A stretch of 64,000 nt of DNA. It comes from Rhyacophila brunnea (Eukaryota > Arthropoda > Insecta > Trichoptera > Rhyacophilidae). Where the stretch lies: NCBI GenBank assembly GCA_022495005.1, contig JAGYXB010001962.1, positions 682,001 through 746,000 on the forward strand, given 5' to 3'. The position numbers and the translations under genes are program-made. Position 1 is the stretch's first letter. Every line of letters begins with the position of its first letter. Under the pieces are notes generated by a model. That model ran no database searches. It was not told the origin of the DNA and was given only the letters and a program-made list of their open reading frames with translations. Of this stretch, positions 1-12,400 are shown piece after piece.

Positions 1-302
1 TACCTTCTTGTTATTACTTACACAGTGAAAAAAGTACCTGCCAACGTAAACAATAATAATATAATAAGTAGGTAAACAGTTTTTGTCAGGTCAGGGGCAA
101 GTTAATGGCGGTGTCCATCAACGGGTTCGTGCGAGGCGATTGTTACAAAATAGTGGTTATGTTTGCGAATAACCAATAGGGGCTAAAAGAGATATAGCCT
201 AGGCCCCCGAATTGGTAGGAGTCCCAGAGTTCGACAAATACATTGCAATAGAGGTTTTAACAAAATCACACGGCTAAACACATACAATTTTAGGGTGAAT
301 CA

Positions 303-370
303 AATATTGGCTGGGCCAAATATGGATGTCGTCATCCCTTATTTCCCCGCCTACCTCATATCCATATTTA
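303..370. repeat. Half copy of a foldback MITE
   Basis: This stretch matches one arm of the complete foldback element at 25867-26015 (shared order: ATTGG, GGGCCAA, GTCGTCATCCC, CCTACCTCA). The second arm is missing. It abuts the LTR-like sequence that starts near 371, so one element probably truncated the other. Confidence 0.55.
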
Positions 371-757
371 TTATTGCCACAAGACCAGGCAACCAGCAAT
401 TACGGGTCATGAGACGACCGTGAACGTGAATAACATTCAGCCGAGCGCGTAGGCTTGTTAAAGTTATCGCGCTATATCTGATACGATACGAACGAGGCTG
501 CAGTAACTACAGATTGATTCATACAAAATGCATCTGTTTGACCTTCGTTGCACTAAATCTGCTACGGTTTGAGCGAACGTCGCGTCTATATCATCCATCC
601 TGAACTTATCATCATCATTCATCAACCTCATATATCATCCAACAAAAGTGTACCGTCCGTTTACCAGTGCGTGAACACCGAACAGGCCCCACCGCGCACC
701 AGCCTTCTCAACATAAAAGGTCAGTGTCTGGCATCCTGTGTAACCCCCCCCCCCTAG
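371..757 (-). mobile_element. Decayed LTR of a retrotransposon
   Basis: Read on the minus strand, this matches the LTR at 16291-16838 over several blocks. One block sits at the polypurine-like run (complement of the C run 744-754) followed by ACAGGATGCCAGACACTGACC; another contains CACAAGACC near 381. The open frame at 569-757 lies antisense inside the LTR and is not a gene. The copy is diverged and lacks its right end. Confidence 0.5.
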
Positions 758-810
758 ATCCGTAATCCACCAACCAGCATCACCTTAAAATTACAGTCTG
801 CTAAAACCGC

Positions 811-1726
811 CTCTAAGTATTATATAATAATACATTGAAGAAATCTCGTGTCACATTTCAATTGGTCTTTTTACAACTTGTACGTGCGTAATAAAAAATA
901 CGATTAAGCAATTAATATAATATAAGTACGAAAAAATTATCTTTTTTTTTACAGTATATGTACCTAATTAATGGGCCTAAACGGCCCAGAAGTGCCCAGT
1001 TCCAGTGTAAGTCATTGATTGAACCCATGCAGTAGTATCAGATCAGCTGAAGCTTCAGTGGCTCTTCCCTTTCAAGTGACAATTAAAAATGTCCCCCGAC
1101 CATCTGTGATCATGTGATTGGTATTCTACGATTCACATCTCTTATGTGCGCAGGGATCTCCCCAGTAATTCATTAATTTAAACTGCGAGCCGGTTGTTGC
1201 GAAATTAGAATGACGCCACTGCTCATTAGACTAACATTAATTTATTGTTGAGGTTTTTCCGATTCAATAAATTACTAGATATGCGAGACATGACAATAAT
1301 AACGCAGCACTATATTAAAACATATTATTATAGATAGGTATAGCATGTTATATAAATAAAAATAACGTGTTTCTAAGTATTTATATGGCAGCGTTATTTC
1401 AGATTTGCAAAGAGGGTGGGGTGGTTCGAAGATCCAAAAAGACCCATCAAGATGTGATGATCACATCTGAATTCAAAGCGTACATTCAAATGGCAGTGAA
1501 TTTACTCTTGCATACAAGCATTGCACTCGAATCTACATTCTATCAATTTTACTACGAAGTTTGACTGAAATATTGCGATGAATTCATTGGTCGATTTTAC
1601 TTATGCGGTGATCGCATTCTACAGGTGATGATCGCATTGCAGGTAGATAGATACATACATGCATTGTAATGCAACTGCTCATCGAATCGTTATGATTTTG
1701 TAACAATATTTTTTCAATATTATTAT
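811..1726. other. Gene-free stretch in APPBP2-like intron
   Basis: AT-rich sequence with no supported gene. It carries a short palindrome GATGTGATGATCACATC near 1450 and two short direct GTGATCGCATT-like repeats near 1610-1640. Confidence 0.4.
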
Positions 1727-2476
1727 AGTAGAACTTGGTTATTGCGATCACGGAAATAGCGAGATCTCGGATGTAATGAGGAAACATTCGTTGACATTTT
1801 AGTTTATGACTTTCTCCATACATTTATTCACTTTTATAACGAGCTACTTCTCGGGTATACCGAGAAAAACAGTTAAATGTGTCGATCGTTTAAAAACATT
1901 TTCCACCCTAAGTGCAAGAACGTAGTGGTCGCGCGGCGGCGTCTTGCGCAACTCAAACGTATAACCGTGTGTGAAATGTTCATAGACAGTGTCTTTTTTG
2001 GGGCATAATACACACGGTTATACGTTTGAGTTTCACAAGACTCCGCCGCGCCGTTGCCCGCCCGTCACTGTGGCCAAGCGCTAAGGAATAAAATCCGACC
2101 GGGGAGTTGTTAACTAGACCGATGCCGCCGGGATCGGATTACGTTTGTGACACTAGTTAAATGTTGACACCCAATTGGTGTTTTCGCCGATTACGTTGAA
2201 AAAATATCCACGCATATGGTTTAAATTGCATGTAAAAAATCCTAGCTTTGTGAAGTCAGTAGGTAACTACCAGCGCCGGCGGCTCAGCACTTCATTACAA
2301 TAAACAACTTCTTTTGTAGTTTATGAATGCCATGCTTGTTTCGGGGATTTTTACGATGGTTTTCAGATGTTTTATGTTCTATGCTTAAATATAACGTGGC
2401 GCGAAAAATGTTATACAACGATATAACGAGCAAATTCAGTCGGTCCCATCTTCCTCGTAATAACCAAGTTCGACTG
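1727..2476. mobile_element. Tigger/pogo-like MITE, interrupted copy
   Basis: Both ends match the element at 8278-8647 (left end AGTAGAACTTGGTTATT, right end AATAACCAAGTTCGACTG followed by TA). The internal block GCGAGATCTCGGATGTAATG is also shared. At 750 bp against 370 bp, the extra length is a GC-rich foldback near 1931-2052 plus AT-rich DNA around 2215-2415. Classification rests on the TA flank and TIR style only. Confidence 0.6.
1931..2052. repeat. GC-rich foldback with about 43-bp arms
   Basis: The left arm (1931-1974) contains AACTCAAACGTATAACCGTG and the right arm (2010-2052) its reverse complement. Outer arm parts pair through GGCGGCGTCTTG and CAAGACTCCGCCGC. The loop is about 35 nt. 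It lies inside the interrupted Tigger-like element and is absent from that element's other copy. Confidence 0.7.
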
Positions 2477-2919
2477 TACATTTATTTAAATACAGCAATC
2501 GCATTGAACAAATAATAAAAAAAAAACGTTCGAAACAAAAACGGCAGTTTCCATTCTTGTAAAATGTTAGCAAGTCAACCCCACTTCTTTCTTATACTCG
2601 AGTATAATTTTTGAAAAAAAAATCTGTTCTAAAATGTTATTTTTATTTGTATAGGACATAGGTACATACAACATTTTAGAATACTTTGTTTAGAGAGCAT
2701 ATACGTATAAGAAATAAATTACACATTTTTGTTCGCTTGCACAAGATTTTACGATCATGGAAATTGCCGCTTTTGTTTCCAGAATCTTCAAAATTCAGTG
2801 CGATCATCGCACAAGTAAAATCGCCACTTCAACAGCTTTAGATGGCACGATATGGAACAAAGTGTAGATATAAAGGTGGGTATCAACACAATGTAAGAAA
2901 AATCCAAAATTAAGAGTAA

Positions 2920-3170
2920 CATGGAATGGTGCGTATTGGGCATAACGCAGAAAGCCACAAAAGAAAACAATGGATAAAGAAGCAGACAAGACTACACGAT
3001 GTCGGCATAGCAAAGGTCGCCAAGGTAATGGGCTGGACAATCGCTGGACGAATGCTGTCATATGATGCAGTGTTACCCAAGGAGCACTAAACGATTACAG
3101 AGACATTTTTAATATAATGCAGTGGTATGCACTGGGTGCCACCGAGGACCATTTGAGACAATTGAAAAGG
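2920..3170 (+). pseudogene. Non-LTR retrotransposon, C-terminal fragment
   Basis: Plus-strand translation gives MEWCVLGITQKATKENN, then IKKQTRLHDVGIAKVAK and MGWTIAGRMLS. This resembles the region after the reverse transcriptase in RTE/endonuclease-RT LINEs (pattern MLGI..R.R...I...T...DI......KW.WAGHI.R). It has an in-frame stop and no upstream RT core. The family call is from memory of the motif. Confidence 0.5.
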
Positions 3171-3375
3171 TAAATTCTAATGTTTACTTTACAACAGCCT
3201 ACCTTCACCCTTCGCCACTGAGTTAGGTTAGGTTTTCATTCTTGAATTTTGCCAAAATCAGCTATGAAAATTGAATTAATGTTCATATTGAATGTAATCA
3301 AATTGGTGACTGTATAGTACCTATACGGTATCTATCTATAGTCTAAGCTAAGCGGTCATCTCTTTCCGATAAGAA

Positions 3376-3982
3376 AGCTCACGGCGAACTGTGATACGGT
3401 GAAATGTTTTACGTACAATTATTTACATGTAACACACCTATAATCATAGCGAAAGTTGCCACCGTTCATAAATTATTCTGGTTGATTATAACAAAGATAT
3501 TGTAAATACGTATTGTTTTGAATCTGGTCACACTATTGTATGTAGATAGGTATTCACTGTACGTGATATTGTTGCATTCTAAAAAACGAAACGTGCTGCC
3601 TTTAGTCTGGACCTAAGTTCCGAGGCCATTGCGAATAGTCATCCTAACGTGTGAAATAAAATCAACCCTATTCGGTGATTTTTCTAATGACATTTTCTTA
3701 AAAACGTTTAGTTTAAAATAATTTATTTAATTTGACAAAGTGAGTAGGAATGTGAATGAACCTTTGTAATTTTCTTTTACGATGACACAATCTAAAAAAT
3801 CTAACATCCCTCAGTGGCCACTTTGGATCTTTTCTGTTGATAACATGGTCCTAGGTCGAAAAATGATAAGCACCAATCCCCATCTTGCCGTATTGGAATA
3901 CTTCAGAAGTCACAGGGGTGTAAGAAAGTTACAAGTAAACTGTACGTATTACATTCCGCCGTAACACAGTTCACCGTGAGCT
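3376..3982. mobile_element. TIR element (MITE), about 607 bp
   Basis: Left end AGCTCACGGCGAACTGTG and right end (reverse complement) AGCTCACGGTGAACTGTG are inverted; similarity continues through TACGG and TACGTACA for about 45 bp. The open frame inside (3782-3964) has no recognisable domain. A related single end lies at about 43915-43955. Confidence 0.65.
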
Positions 3983-5574
3983 GTCATACTGAAAAGATAT
4001 ATAGCCGAATCAAATTGCAGACAGTAATGTTCCAATTTTATTAGATTCAACAATAATATTAATTTGAATTGATTGGTATCAAGGGTATCAAGTATCTACC
4101 TATCTGATTATAACGCTGTCATTATTTTCATATTATATTTGACAGGTACGACTTGATACTTACGAGTATCTACTTGTTATTTTTTTTATATAGATATGAT
4201 ATATTTAGTATTTTGATATCAGTGAACAAATTCATTCTCAGTTTTTCTTTATTATAAATAATATTTAAATCGGGAGATTGCTGCTTTTGCTACCAAGCGG
4301 TGGAGATTGCTGCCTTTGCATCTTACAACATTGGAGATTGCTGTGTTTGCCATAAAACTTTCTAAAATTCCGACATCTTTGCTATGTCAATAAGCTCAAA
4401 GGAAACCTCATACTTAAGTTGGAAAGGGATATTAAAAAGATTTAAAATTGGCACCAACAAAAATCACCGCGAACTGTCTGTTCAGGATAGAGCGGCCATC
4501 CTGTGGCGTGACATTTCCTTGCATTTGATTGGTTGAAATGGAGATTGCTGTGTATGCTTTTGAAAGGAGATTACAGCCTTTGTTTTTAATAGCGATTTTC
4601 AAAGGAGCGTTTTGATGAGAGAATGCTGGGTTTTCCACTAAATATGAATATATTTGGTTCACAACAATAATCTCTATGGATTCTCTATTTATTATAATTG
4701 TCAACATGGAATAAACTGTTTTCCTAAAAAATATAATATATAAAAGCTCGGGTCCATCGCTGCGGCACAATTACCTTGTTTTCTAGCATTTAAACGAACA
4801 TAGTAGAAAATCTCCAATACACCTGCGAATTGTCAATGGTGCCACTATAGAATGATTTACTTATAGTACATTTTATTCAACATACGCCACTGGCCTTATA
4901 GACATTTCACATTATTGTAGAGGGGACAGACGCTCCATTGTGTTTTGTGTCAAAATAATTTATTATTCCGCGATTTGGAAACAGTATTGTGATTCAAACC
5001 TTCAAAGCACAAAAAAAATATTCGAGGAAATTAATATGTTAACGTACAATCCACAGCATTCACGTGAATTCCGTAAAAATGCGAACACTCGGTTTGTCAC
5101 AAATAATAATTATGTGTACACTGTACTGAACTTGTATGGAATAATTTATTGCTCTGCATAAGAAAATATTTGCGTCGAGTGTCAACAACATTGTTCCCTC
5201 TTCTCTCTTGAGAAATCAATTAAATTAAATCATCTCGAATACATACATTGGCCGCATACGCGTCAGTTATTATCTGCATATAAATGTACAATAATAATAT
5301 GAATGAACAGTGAAAGTTAATATACATTCGTCTATAGAAGTATGAACACTGAACAGTCGATGTCGACTTGAACAAAGCTTTATGCAACAGTCACTTCGTA
5401 ACGTTAATGAAATATGATTAGAATGATGGAATATTGTAATTTAAATACCCGCTAACACTAGCCACACCGTTCACGATCTATATTATAACACAGAATGCAT
5501 TCCAACATCGAGAGGCTGTACTCGCCAACAATGAATTCCGTAAAACATAAGGTGAAGAAATTGACACTACTCAC
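3983..5574. other. Intron 1 of the APPBP2-like gene, no further exon seen
   Basis: I find no APPBP2 exon 2 here. The stretch holds an imperfect tandem repeat at 4270-4350 (unit beginning GGAGATTGCTG) and scattered related units near 4540-4580. The minus-strand open frame at 4432-4770 has no recognisable features. Confidence 0.45.
4270..4350. repeat. Imperfect 29-30 bp tandem repeat
   Basis: Three units each begin GGAGATTGCTG followed by a TTTGC-like segment and a variable tail. Further single units occur near 4540 and 4567. Confidence 0.6.
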
Positions 5575-5727
5575 TTTGACATACAAATCGATGAGCACAT
5601 TTTCAGGCACGGTCCGCAGCTCCTTGCGATCGCACTTGGACTTGTAAAGATAGTCAACGAGGGCTGTTATACACAATTTATACAAACTCTTTGGCAATCT
5701 CGTTTTCAATTTAATCCCGTCCGCCAT
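5575..5727 (-). CDS. APPBP2: APPBP2-like protein, first coding exon
   Basis: APPBP2 (amyloid protein-binding protein 2) is a TPR protein that acts as a substrate receptor of a CUL2 ubiquitin ligase and binds microtubules. This exon codes 51 residues from MADGIKLKTRLPKSLY to DLYVK and ends exactly at a donor, GTGAGT (phase 0). Its layout, LPxSLY..CITALVDYLY..K......VPENVLIDLYVK, matches the human N-terminus (LYNTAISAVVDNY, LPENIQFDVYYK) by memory. I chose the ATG at 5725-5727 because the similarity starts just after it and the upstream reading frame is GC-rich leader. No later exon is visible below 5575, so the gene leaves the window on the left. It sits head to head with the TMCO6-like gene. 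Confidence 0.72.
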
Positions 5728-6358
5728 TTTGCGAGAAAAGTCAACGCCACTCACGCCACTGGGACACGGCTGTCGGCTCACGGCTGCGGCGCGAATAATC
5801 GCAATCTTCACATCGGACGCGTTGTGATTGGTTCAAAACAAAAAACAGCTGACTGGCAAGTGACGTCACAGAAAGTGTCACTTCGTATTGTGGCGCTCAT
5901 TTTCAAAACACACCTTGTTTGTGCAATTATTTATTTCACTGCACATTTCAGCAAATAATCTTTTGAGCTATGAAATAATACATTCTTTTAATCTTACACT
6001 TAAATTTATTCAAAAAAACAATAATATTTACTTACTAACCAATTTTGTTTTTTGAAAAAAAAAGTTTATGAACCGTATTGTAACTTTTACCAATACAAAT
6101 TTTAGATTAAAATGTAATAGAAAAACCATATTGTTTTATTCATAAAATAGTATACGTGTGCGTAAACGAGTAAAACAATGCCCCAAAAATTTAAGTATTA
6201 ATAAAACCTCTACAATACAAATTGTCCCCGTCAAACATTTTTATTCCTTGCAATATTGTATGAAATGTCAAGAAGCTGTCAAAAGTATTCAAAAATTTCG
6301 AACCGCGCGCGTCTCGTGAGAAACTATTTCTTTTGTAATAAGCATATATCTCAAAAAG
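5728..6358. promoter_or_regulatory. Bidirectional promoter, APPBP2-like / TMCO6-like
   Basis: The 631 bp between two divergent start codons contain an inverted CCAAT box (ATTGG, 5827-5831) and a perfect CRE palindrome TGACGTCA (5861-5868). The APPBP2 side is GC-rich and CpG-containing, the rest AT-rich. No TATA box is obvious. That both genes use it is inferred from layout. Confidence 0.55.
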
Positions 6359-6490
6359 ATGGAAAACACTGCTATGGAATCTATAATGACGCGAAAACGT
6401 GAAGATATGTTATGCGACAGAAAGAAATTTAGAGAAATCGCCACAAACAACAGAAGGCTGGAGCTAGGTTCGGCGCCAGAAAAGTGTTGT
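6359..6490 (+). CDS. TMCO6: TMCO6-like exon 1
   Basis: Starts with ATG at 6359 and codes the basic IBB-like segment, ending near RRLEL. The exact donor is uncertain: GTTCGG after 6475 or GTATTA near 6488 would both join in phase to an acceptor at 6574-6575. The frame stays open through the 85-bp intron, but that part is AT-rich and looks non-coding. Confidence 0.6.
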
Positions 6491-9400
6491 ATTATTTTTC
6501 TTTTTAACTATTTTATATATAATACGAATGACATAATATTTTTGAATAATAATTTATTGTGTATATTCAGGCCAGACAGAACTATTGATGTCACTTCTAT
6601 AGCACAAAAATTGAGAACAAAAGGGGCAGTCCATGCTTCTGATTTAAGCGACCTCAAAAATGCCCTGATTCAAAGCGAAGACAACATTTCCGCCTTTCTG
6701 AATGTTCACGGAGCTTTGAATGGACTGATCAAAGAATTGACAGGTATGGAAAAGTAATGTTCCCTATTTGAAATGTGTCTCACGCAATATGCCGACCCAT
6801 GGCTGTAGTTATCTCATAGTCATGGGTTTGAATCCTGCTGGCGTTATTAATATAAGCTACCTTTTTCCGAAATCTGATACTTGATTAATTTTAAAAATTT
6901 TGTCTTATCTTTAACATAACACACATCCGGTGCAACAACATCACAAGTGCTAAAAAATCAAAAATGAGATTACAGTACACTCGCAGTAATCCGCCGCTCG
7001 ATTAACCGACAACTACTTTAATCCACCGTTATTTTTACTAGTTGAAAGCACAAAATCAAGCTCTATAATTTGCCGGTATTCGTATGTCAAATTCAGTAGT
7101 CCTCTGCGTAGTATACACCGCAGATGAGATGGGCTTATTTCGGAAACTTCTCCCTCGTAAAACGTACGTTCATCGCGAAGAAAATAATGCACCAGAGAGG
7201 AAAGTGCCCAAGGACTGCATCACAACCGAGACAATTCATAATTTGAATACGCACATATTCCAGTAACACGTATCTCAAAACATACTTTCGAGGTCTTAGT
7301 GTCAAACAACACTATCTACAAAAGTGCAACTTTACAGGAGAGCCAAAATTCGTTATTTTAGATTCTTGTAACTTAACAAGGGAAATGTTTATTTAAAACC
7401 TAATGTTAATATTTTATAATTTATTGTGTATTGTACATTTATCTTGCTTATGATGATGTTAAAATTTATAGGGATAGTTTTAAAAAATATGAAAACAAGG
7501 GTAACTTATGTAGTTAGCGTTAAACTTTACTGACGATTTAATAAGAAATTAGAAAAGATTGACATAACGTTGTTTGACTATCATGTAGCCTTAAATGTAA
7601 AATAACGTTATCTCAAAAAAAAACAAAAAACACTTTTTGTAGATAACGTTGTCTGACTTTACTGAATTCTTTGCCTCAATTTACGATCAAATGTGACTTC
7701 AACGCCATCTAAAGGCATCTACAGGCATCTACAGGCATCTACCATGAATTTCTAAAAATGTGTTACTAAAAACTTTCGTCGATCGCAACCAGATGGCAAT
7801 AAAATATAAAATAAAATATTGTGTGTCGCCACATATTAAAAATCATAAGCTTGATAAAAATGCATTTAAATTTATTATATATTTACTTACCTATGTAAAA
7901 ATATTTACAATAAATATTGTCCCCATAAAATATTTACAATTCTAACATGTCTATTTGATTTGATTTAAAGTGTTTATGATTTTTACATTTTGTTTACCGT
8001 AGTTTTTTTTACAGTGGCAATACAAGGTATCCTGTCCAGTCAATGAACCAGATTTTTTTACGTTGTCAATACGAATTAATATAAATATTTTTCTACAGTA
8101 AAATTCATTTATAGTAGTAAATGAACATTTAAGTACAAATGTTTATAAGATTGAGTTTAATCTTGTACAATTGACAATTACATCCAATTTCTACTAGAGG
8201 TGGAATAAAAGAATGATATGAAATGAATAGCAAAACAAATGCCATTCGAATTATTATTAAACAAAATAAGGAATATACAGTTGTACTTGGTTATTACTAG
8301 GAAGGTTGGACCGGCTGAATGTGCTCGTTATAAGCGGTACTCGTTATATCAGAGAATAGGTATTTTTATTGTCGGCGAAAACAATAATTAGACACTTAAC
8401 TAGTGTCATAAACGTAATCTGTCCCCGGCGGCATCCTGTCCGATCGGATTTTATTGCTTAGGGTCGAAATTTCTTTAAACGATCAACACATTACCAGTAT
8501 TTTAGCTCGGTATATCCGATAAGTATCTCGTTATAACAGTGAATAAAAATGTACGGAGAAAATCATATACCAAAAATGTCAACGACTGTTTCCTCATTAC
8601 ATCCGAGATCTCGCTATGTCCGAGATTGTAATAACCGAGTTCGACTGTAGTTATAATTATGACAATGTCGATATTATATAGACATCCCAATTCATTTCGC
8701 TTCAACCATGTCCGATCCTAATGGGTTCATATGGGCCTCCACAGAGTGGACGGTTTGTATTAACTAACTAACTATATCTGAGATAAGAATAAAGTAAGAC
8801 ACGCGACGAATTGAATAAAAAAGAAGTTGGAGGTAAGAAAAAACGTAAATAAACATGCGAACAAATCTTGATAAGCAAACCCAAGGACAAAATAAGTGAT
8901 AAATTAAAAAAAAAATTGTAAAACGTAAGAAAAAAATTTAGAATTTGAAGTAAGTGCACCACTGATTACATAATATTCTAAGAAAAAGACAGAACGTTAT
9001 TTCTTTGAAAAAATCTAATGTCGATTTTAAAGAACAGTGCAAGATAAAATAAAATATAGTTTTATTTATTTTACCTATAAATGTGTAAGTGAAATGGATT
9101 TGGAGATATAAAAAGAAACCTTATTGGCCCAGTGGTTTCTAGGTGTGGACTTTTGTAATTCCCTGAAGATCTCGAATAAATAATTAAAAATTATCAACAC
9201 CTATACCATATTCCTAGGTATCTACTATGATTGAAAAGTAGATCTTAATTTTTGTATTTATGATTGCTTCATAAAAAAACAATATTTACGACTTTATGAT
9301 GTAGCAGATAAATGAGCAACTAAATAGTGATCCAAATATTATGAAAAGTTCAACTATCAAAGCATCACGGCATAAAATTAGTAATACCACGGTGATACAC

Positions 9401-12400
9401 AATTTATTGTACCTACCTATTGTTATAATTTTCTTAGTTCATTTAATCGTTTTTAATTTAATTTATTTTCAAATTCACCTCTTTATGTGTTCATTCACTG
9501 AATTGTTTACCCTATATTTTATGGAGACTAATAATAACTTCTATTTTCTACATACTAAATTATCAACCTCCACTTTTTGACAGGACGGCATACAGTTATA
9601 TAGGCACGTAGATAATAATTTTAAGGCCGTAGACAGGAATGAACGCTTGATGGCCCAAATATAGTACAATAGTATGTATGTAATTAAAGTTAGGGTACAA
9701 GTCGGTTATCCTGGATACAGCGGCAAAGACATTTTGAAAATAGCCTATATACTGGATTATTTGTTAGAATTACCTAATCTAACTTAAACTAACCCAAACT
9801 AACAAATAATCCAGTATATCGGCTATTTTCAAAATGTGTTTGCCGCTGTATCCAGGATAAACATATAGAACAAAAGTTAGTGAAGTGGAAGTTTGTCGAG
9901 GCTGTTTTGATCGGGTTAATTAGTCTTTGAATAATATTGTGACTAGAAATTTTAACAATTTTTATTATTTTTAACATTGTATATTGTTCATAATTTTCGC
10001 GACTACCACGTGAATAGACGATTTTTTTTACTTATAACATTTTAAACACTTAACATAAATATGGATAAATTGTACAGTTACTAGACAAAGATTAAATTTG
10101 ATGTGTGTCAGAAGTATCTTAGGCATTTTCGCTCGTATGCTTTCTTTATATTATTATGAAACTATATTTATTTTAAAATCGCTTTATAAAGGTAGGTACG
10201 TCAAAACAGTAATAAATATCTGAAATAATTACACAACACTATTTCAGAAAGTGGAGGTTGATATATGTAGTCCATTGACATATGCTCCAATATCGCAAAC
10301 AAAAATTATTGACAGCAGAATTAACACAGTTTTTGTCTTCGTACCTGGCGAACCTTTATTTTCAATGTATGTGTGTGTATGTATTTTTTAATCTATGCAA
10401 GTACTGTTTCAAAAATAGTTCGATTTATTTCCGCGTTAGCAGCATATGTCGATAAAGTCTTGTCAAATATTCATTTTATTTACAATCGATTCGTTAATAT
10501 ACAAAAATACAAGATTAAATTTAAATAACTAGCCTAAAAATTATTAAATAATATTTTTAATAGAAACGCTAAGCGTTTTTTGCGATAAATTACGTCTGAA
10601 CCGAGATGTTTCGATTTTAACTGCATGCTTTCTAACCTCTAAATCGATGTTTTTTAAATTTGAAAAAAAAGATATAAGGATATAATAAATTCCAATTAAC
10701 GTTTAGCGTTTCCCTAGGTAATAGATTTACGTATATTTTTATCGTAATTTTGATAATAAATCTTATGTCATTCATTCTTACCACCCGATAGAAATGTACC
10801 GAATTTGACACGTATTTTTGGTATATAGAACTCCACGATACATCTTAATTTTTTATTTTTTTTTTCTCATTACTTTTGAATATATATTTACCGATTAATA
10901 AACTTTTCTAGCTATTTTTCGATAACAACTTTACCTAGAGACATCACCTTAAGCACTCGCTTTATAACATAATAGATTTAAGCAATTACATAAAACTCGT
11001 ATCACAATAAAAGACTTTTATAAATATTATAAACTCGTATCTTGAGTTACGTGTTTGTAAGTATACAGAATGCTAAACTCCGACGACAGATGATTATACT
11101 GAAGCTCTTTCTCGTAAGTCAAGATAAGTGTTTGCTGCAGTAATATTCACAGCAAAGTTGCCACGCATTCTCGTATCTTCGACAATATGACTGATCGGTC
11201 GAAAGTATTGTGCGATAAATTGAAGAAACATAACATTTTTTTCATGAAAATATGTGTAATTATACAAAATGGATATTTCATAGAAAAAAAAATATTTCTA
11301 AATTAAAAACTGAGAGAATAAAGTTGTTATTTGCCTCTCCCGAAAAGTTGTGTTTTTTGAGATACGTGTTTGTAGAAAATTACCGACGTTATGACGTTAT
11401 TGCACCAGATATGCGAAAATTGAATTATACAATTGTGGTGTCTAAAGAAAGTTTTTGTTAAAGATACAGTTATTGATATAATAGGGGTCTACTACTGAGG
11501 GCAGATGAGCCGTATATACTTAGAAAATTAATAATTTGGGATTTCTTTGAACGCTAATTTTGAGCAATCCATAGACTTTATCGGAGAGACGCATAATATG
11601 TCATTATGGTGCCATGTCTTTTCTCATAGTGGGTATCAACATTCCATAACCACATAAAATGCTCTCTCTCTCTCGCAATAGTGACAGACCATTACCGGCG
11701 ATTATACTGATTCGAAAAAATAAAATTTGACTAATTTGAAATGGATGTTAGCCACTACTTGCTCAACTTATTAGGTCCAATGTCCATTCTATCCGAATTA
11801 CTAATATAAAATTCAATTCTGTGCCTATTTCCTCTTTGATTGTACTTAATAGATTTTTTTTTATTTAGGTAATGATGCAAACAAGCAAATATTAGCAGCT
11901 GGGTGTTGCTGCAATATATCTTTGGGTCCAGTAAAGGGCTGTAACAATCTCGCCAAAGCGGCTGGAACATACCTCATCACGCACTTGGAGAGTCAGAATG
12001 ACCAGCTTGTGGTAAATAACATGTTTATCTGTCACTTATGCAAGCCTATGATGTCACTGCACAACTTCACATTTTACTGATCCAACTATATATAGAAACC
12101 ATTGAAACGGTTGCTGTTTAACAATATTGCGAGACTCATTATGTAACGTGAAAAACAAGCATGTAACATGTTGCCCAAGATGCAAGAAGGCCCGTGGGCG
12201 ACAGGGCATATGCTCTCTCAAGTGCGAATATAGTCAAAGAAAAGAAAAAGAATGTGTTGCCAATCCAACGTATTTTCTGTATGAAATTACTTTAACAATA
12301 ACTGAAAATATATTTAATATGCGAAATTGACACTGCCATCTACCAAACAATTATCAAAGCAGTGACCATTCCCTATGAAAATTAAAAAAATAAATGATAT

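Larger units (their letters stand above)
6744..11868. other. TMCO6-like intron 2, filled with repeats
   Basis: It holds, in order, a Tigger/jerky fragment (6973-7225), a 350-bp TIR element (7309-7661), a 370-bp Tigger-like MITE (8278-8647), SINE tails (8700, 11736), a foldback (9705-9861), a small TIR element (10560-10719) and a copy of the CATCGCTAATTTTC family (about 10960-11390). A lone B-box-like GGTTTGAATCC lies near 6827. No extra exon is supported. Confidence 0.6.

Noticed and set aside
4432..4770. 112-codon minus-strand frame as APPBP2 exon 2
   Set aside because: No match to the expected TPR sequence, no suitable splice sites in phase.
5458..5574. Extension of the APPBP2-like frame past 5575
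   Set aside because: The frame continues, but homology ends at a consensus donor GTGAGT; the rest is intron.
5728..5811. Earlier ATG (5809-5811) as APPBP2 start
   Set aside because: It would add a Cys/Pro-rich GC leader without similarity; the ATG at 5727 fits the family start.
6780..6840. tRNA gene
   Set aside because: Only a B-box-like GGTTTGAATCC and no pairing acceptor stem or A box at the right distance.
9118..9150. SINE head (GGCCCAGTGGTTTCTAGG)
   Set aside because: A-box-like only; no B box follows.
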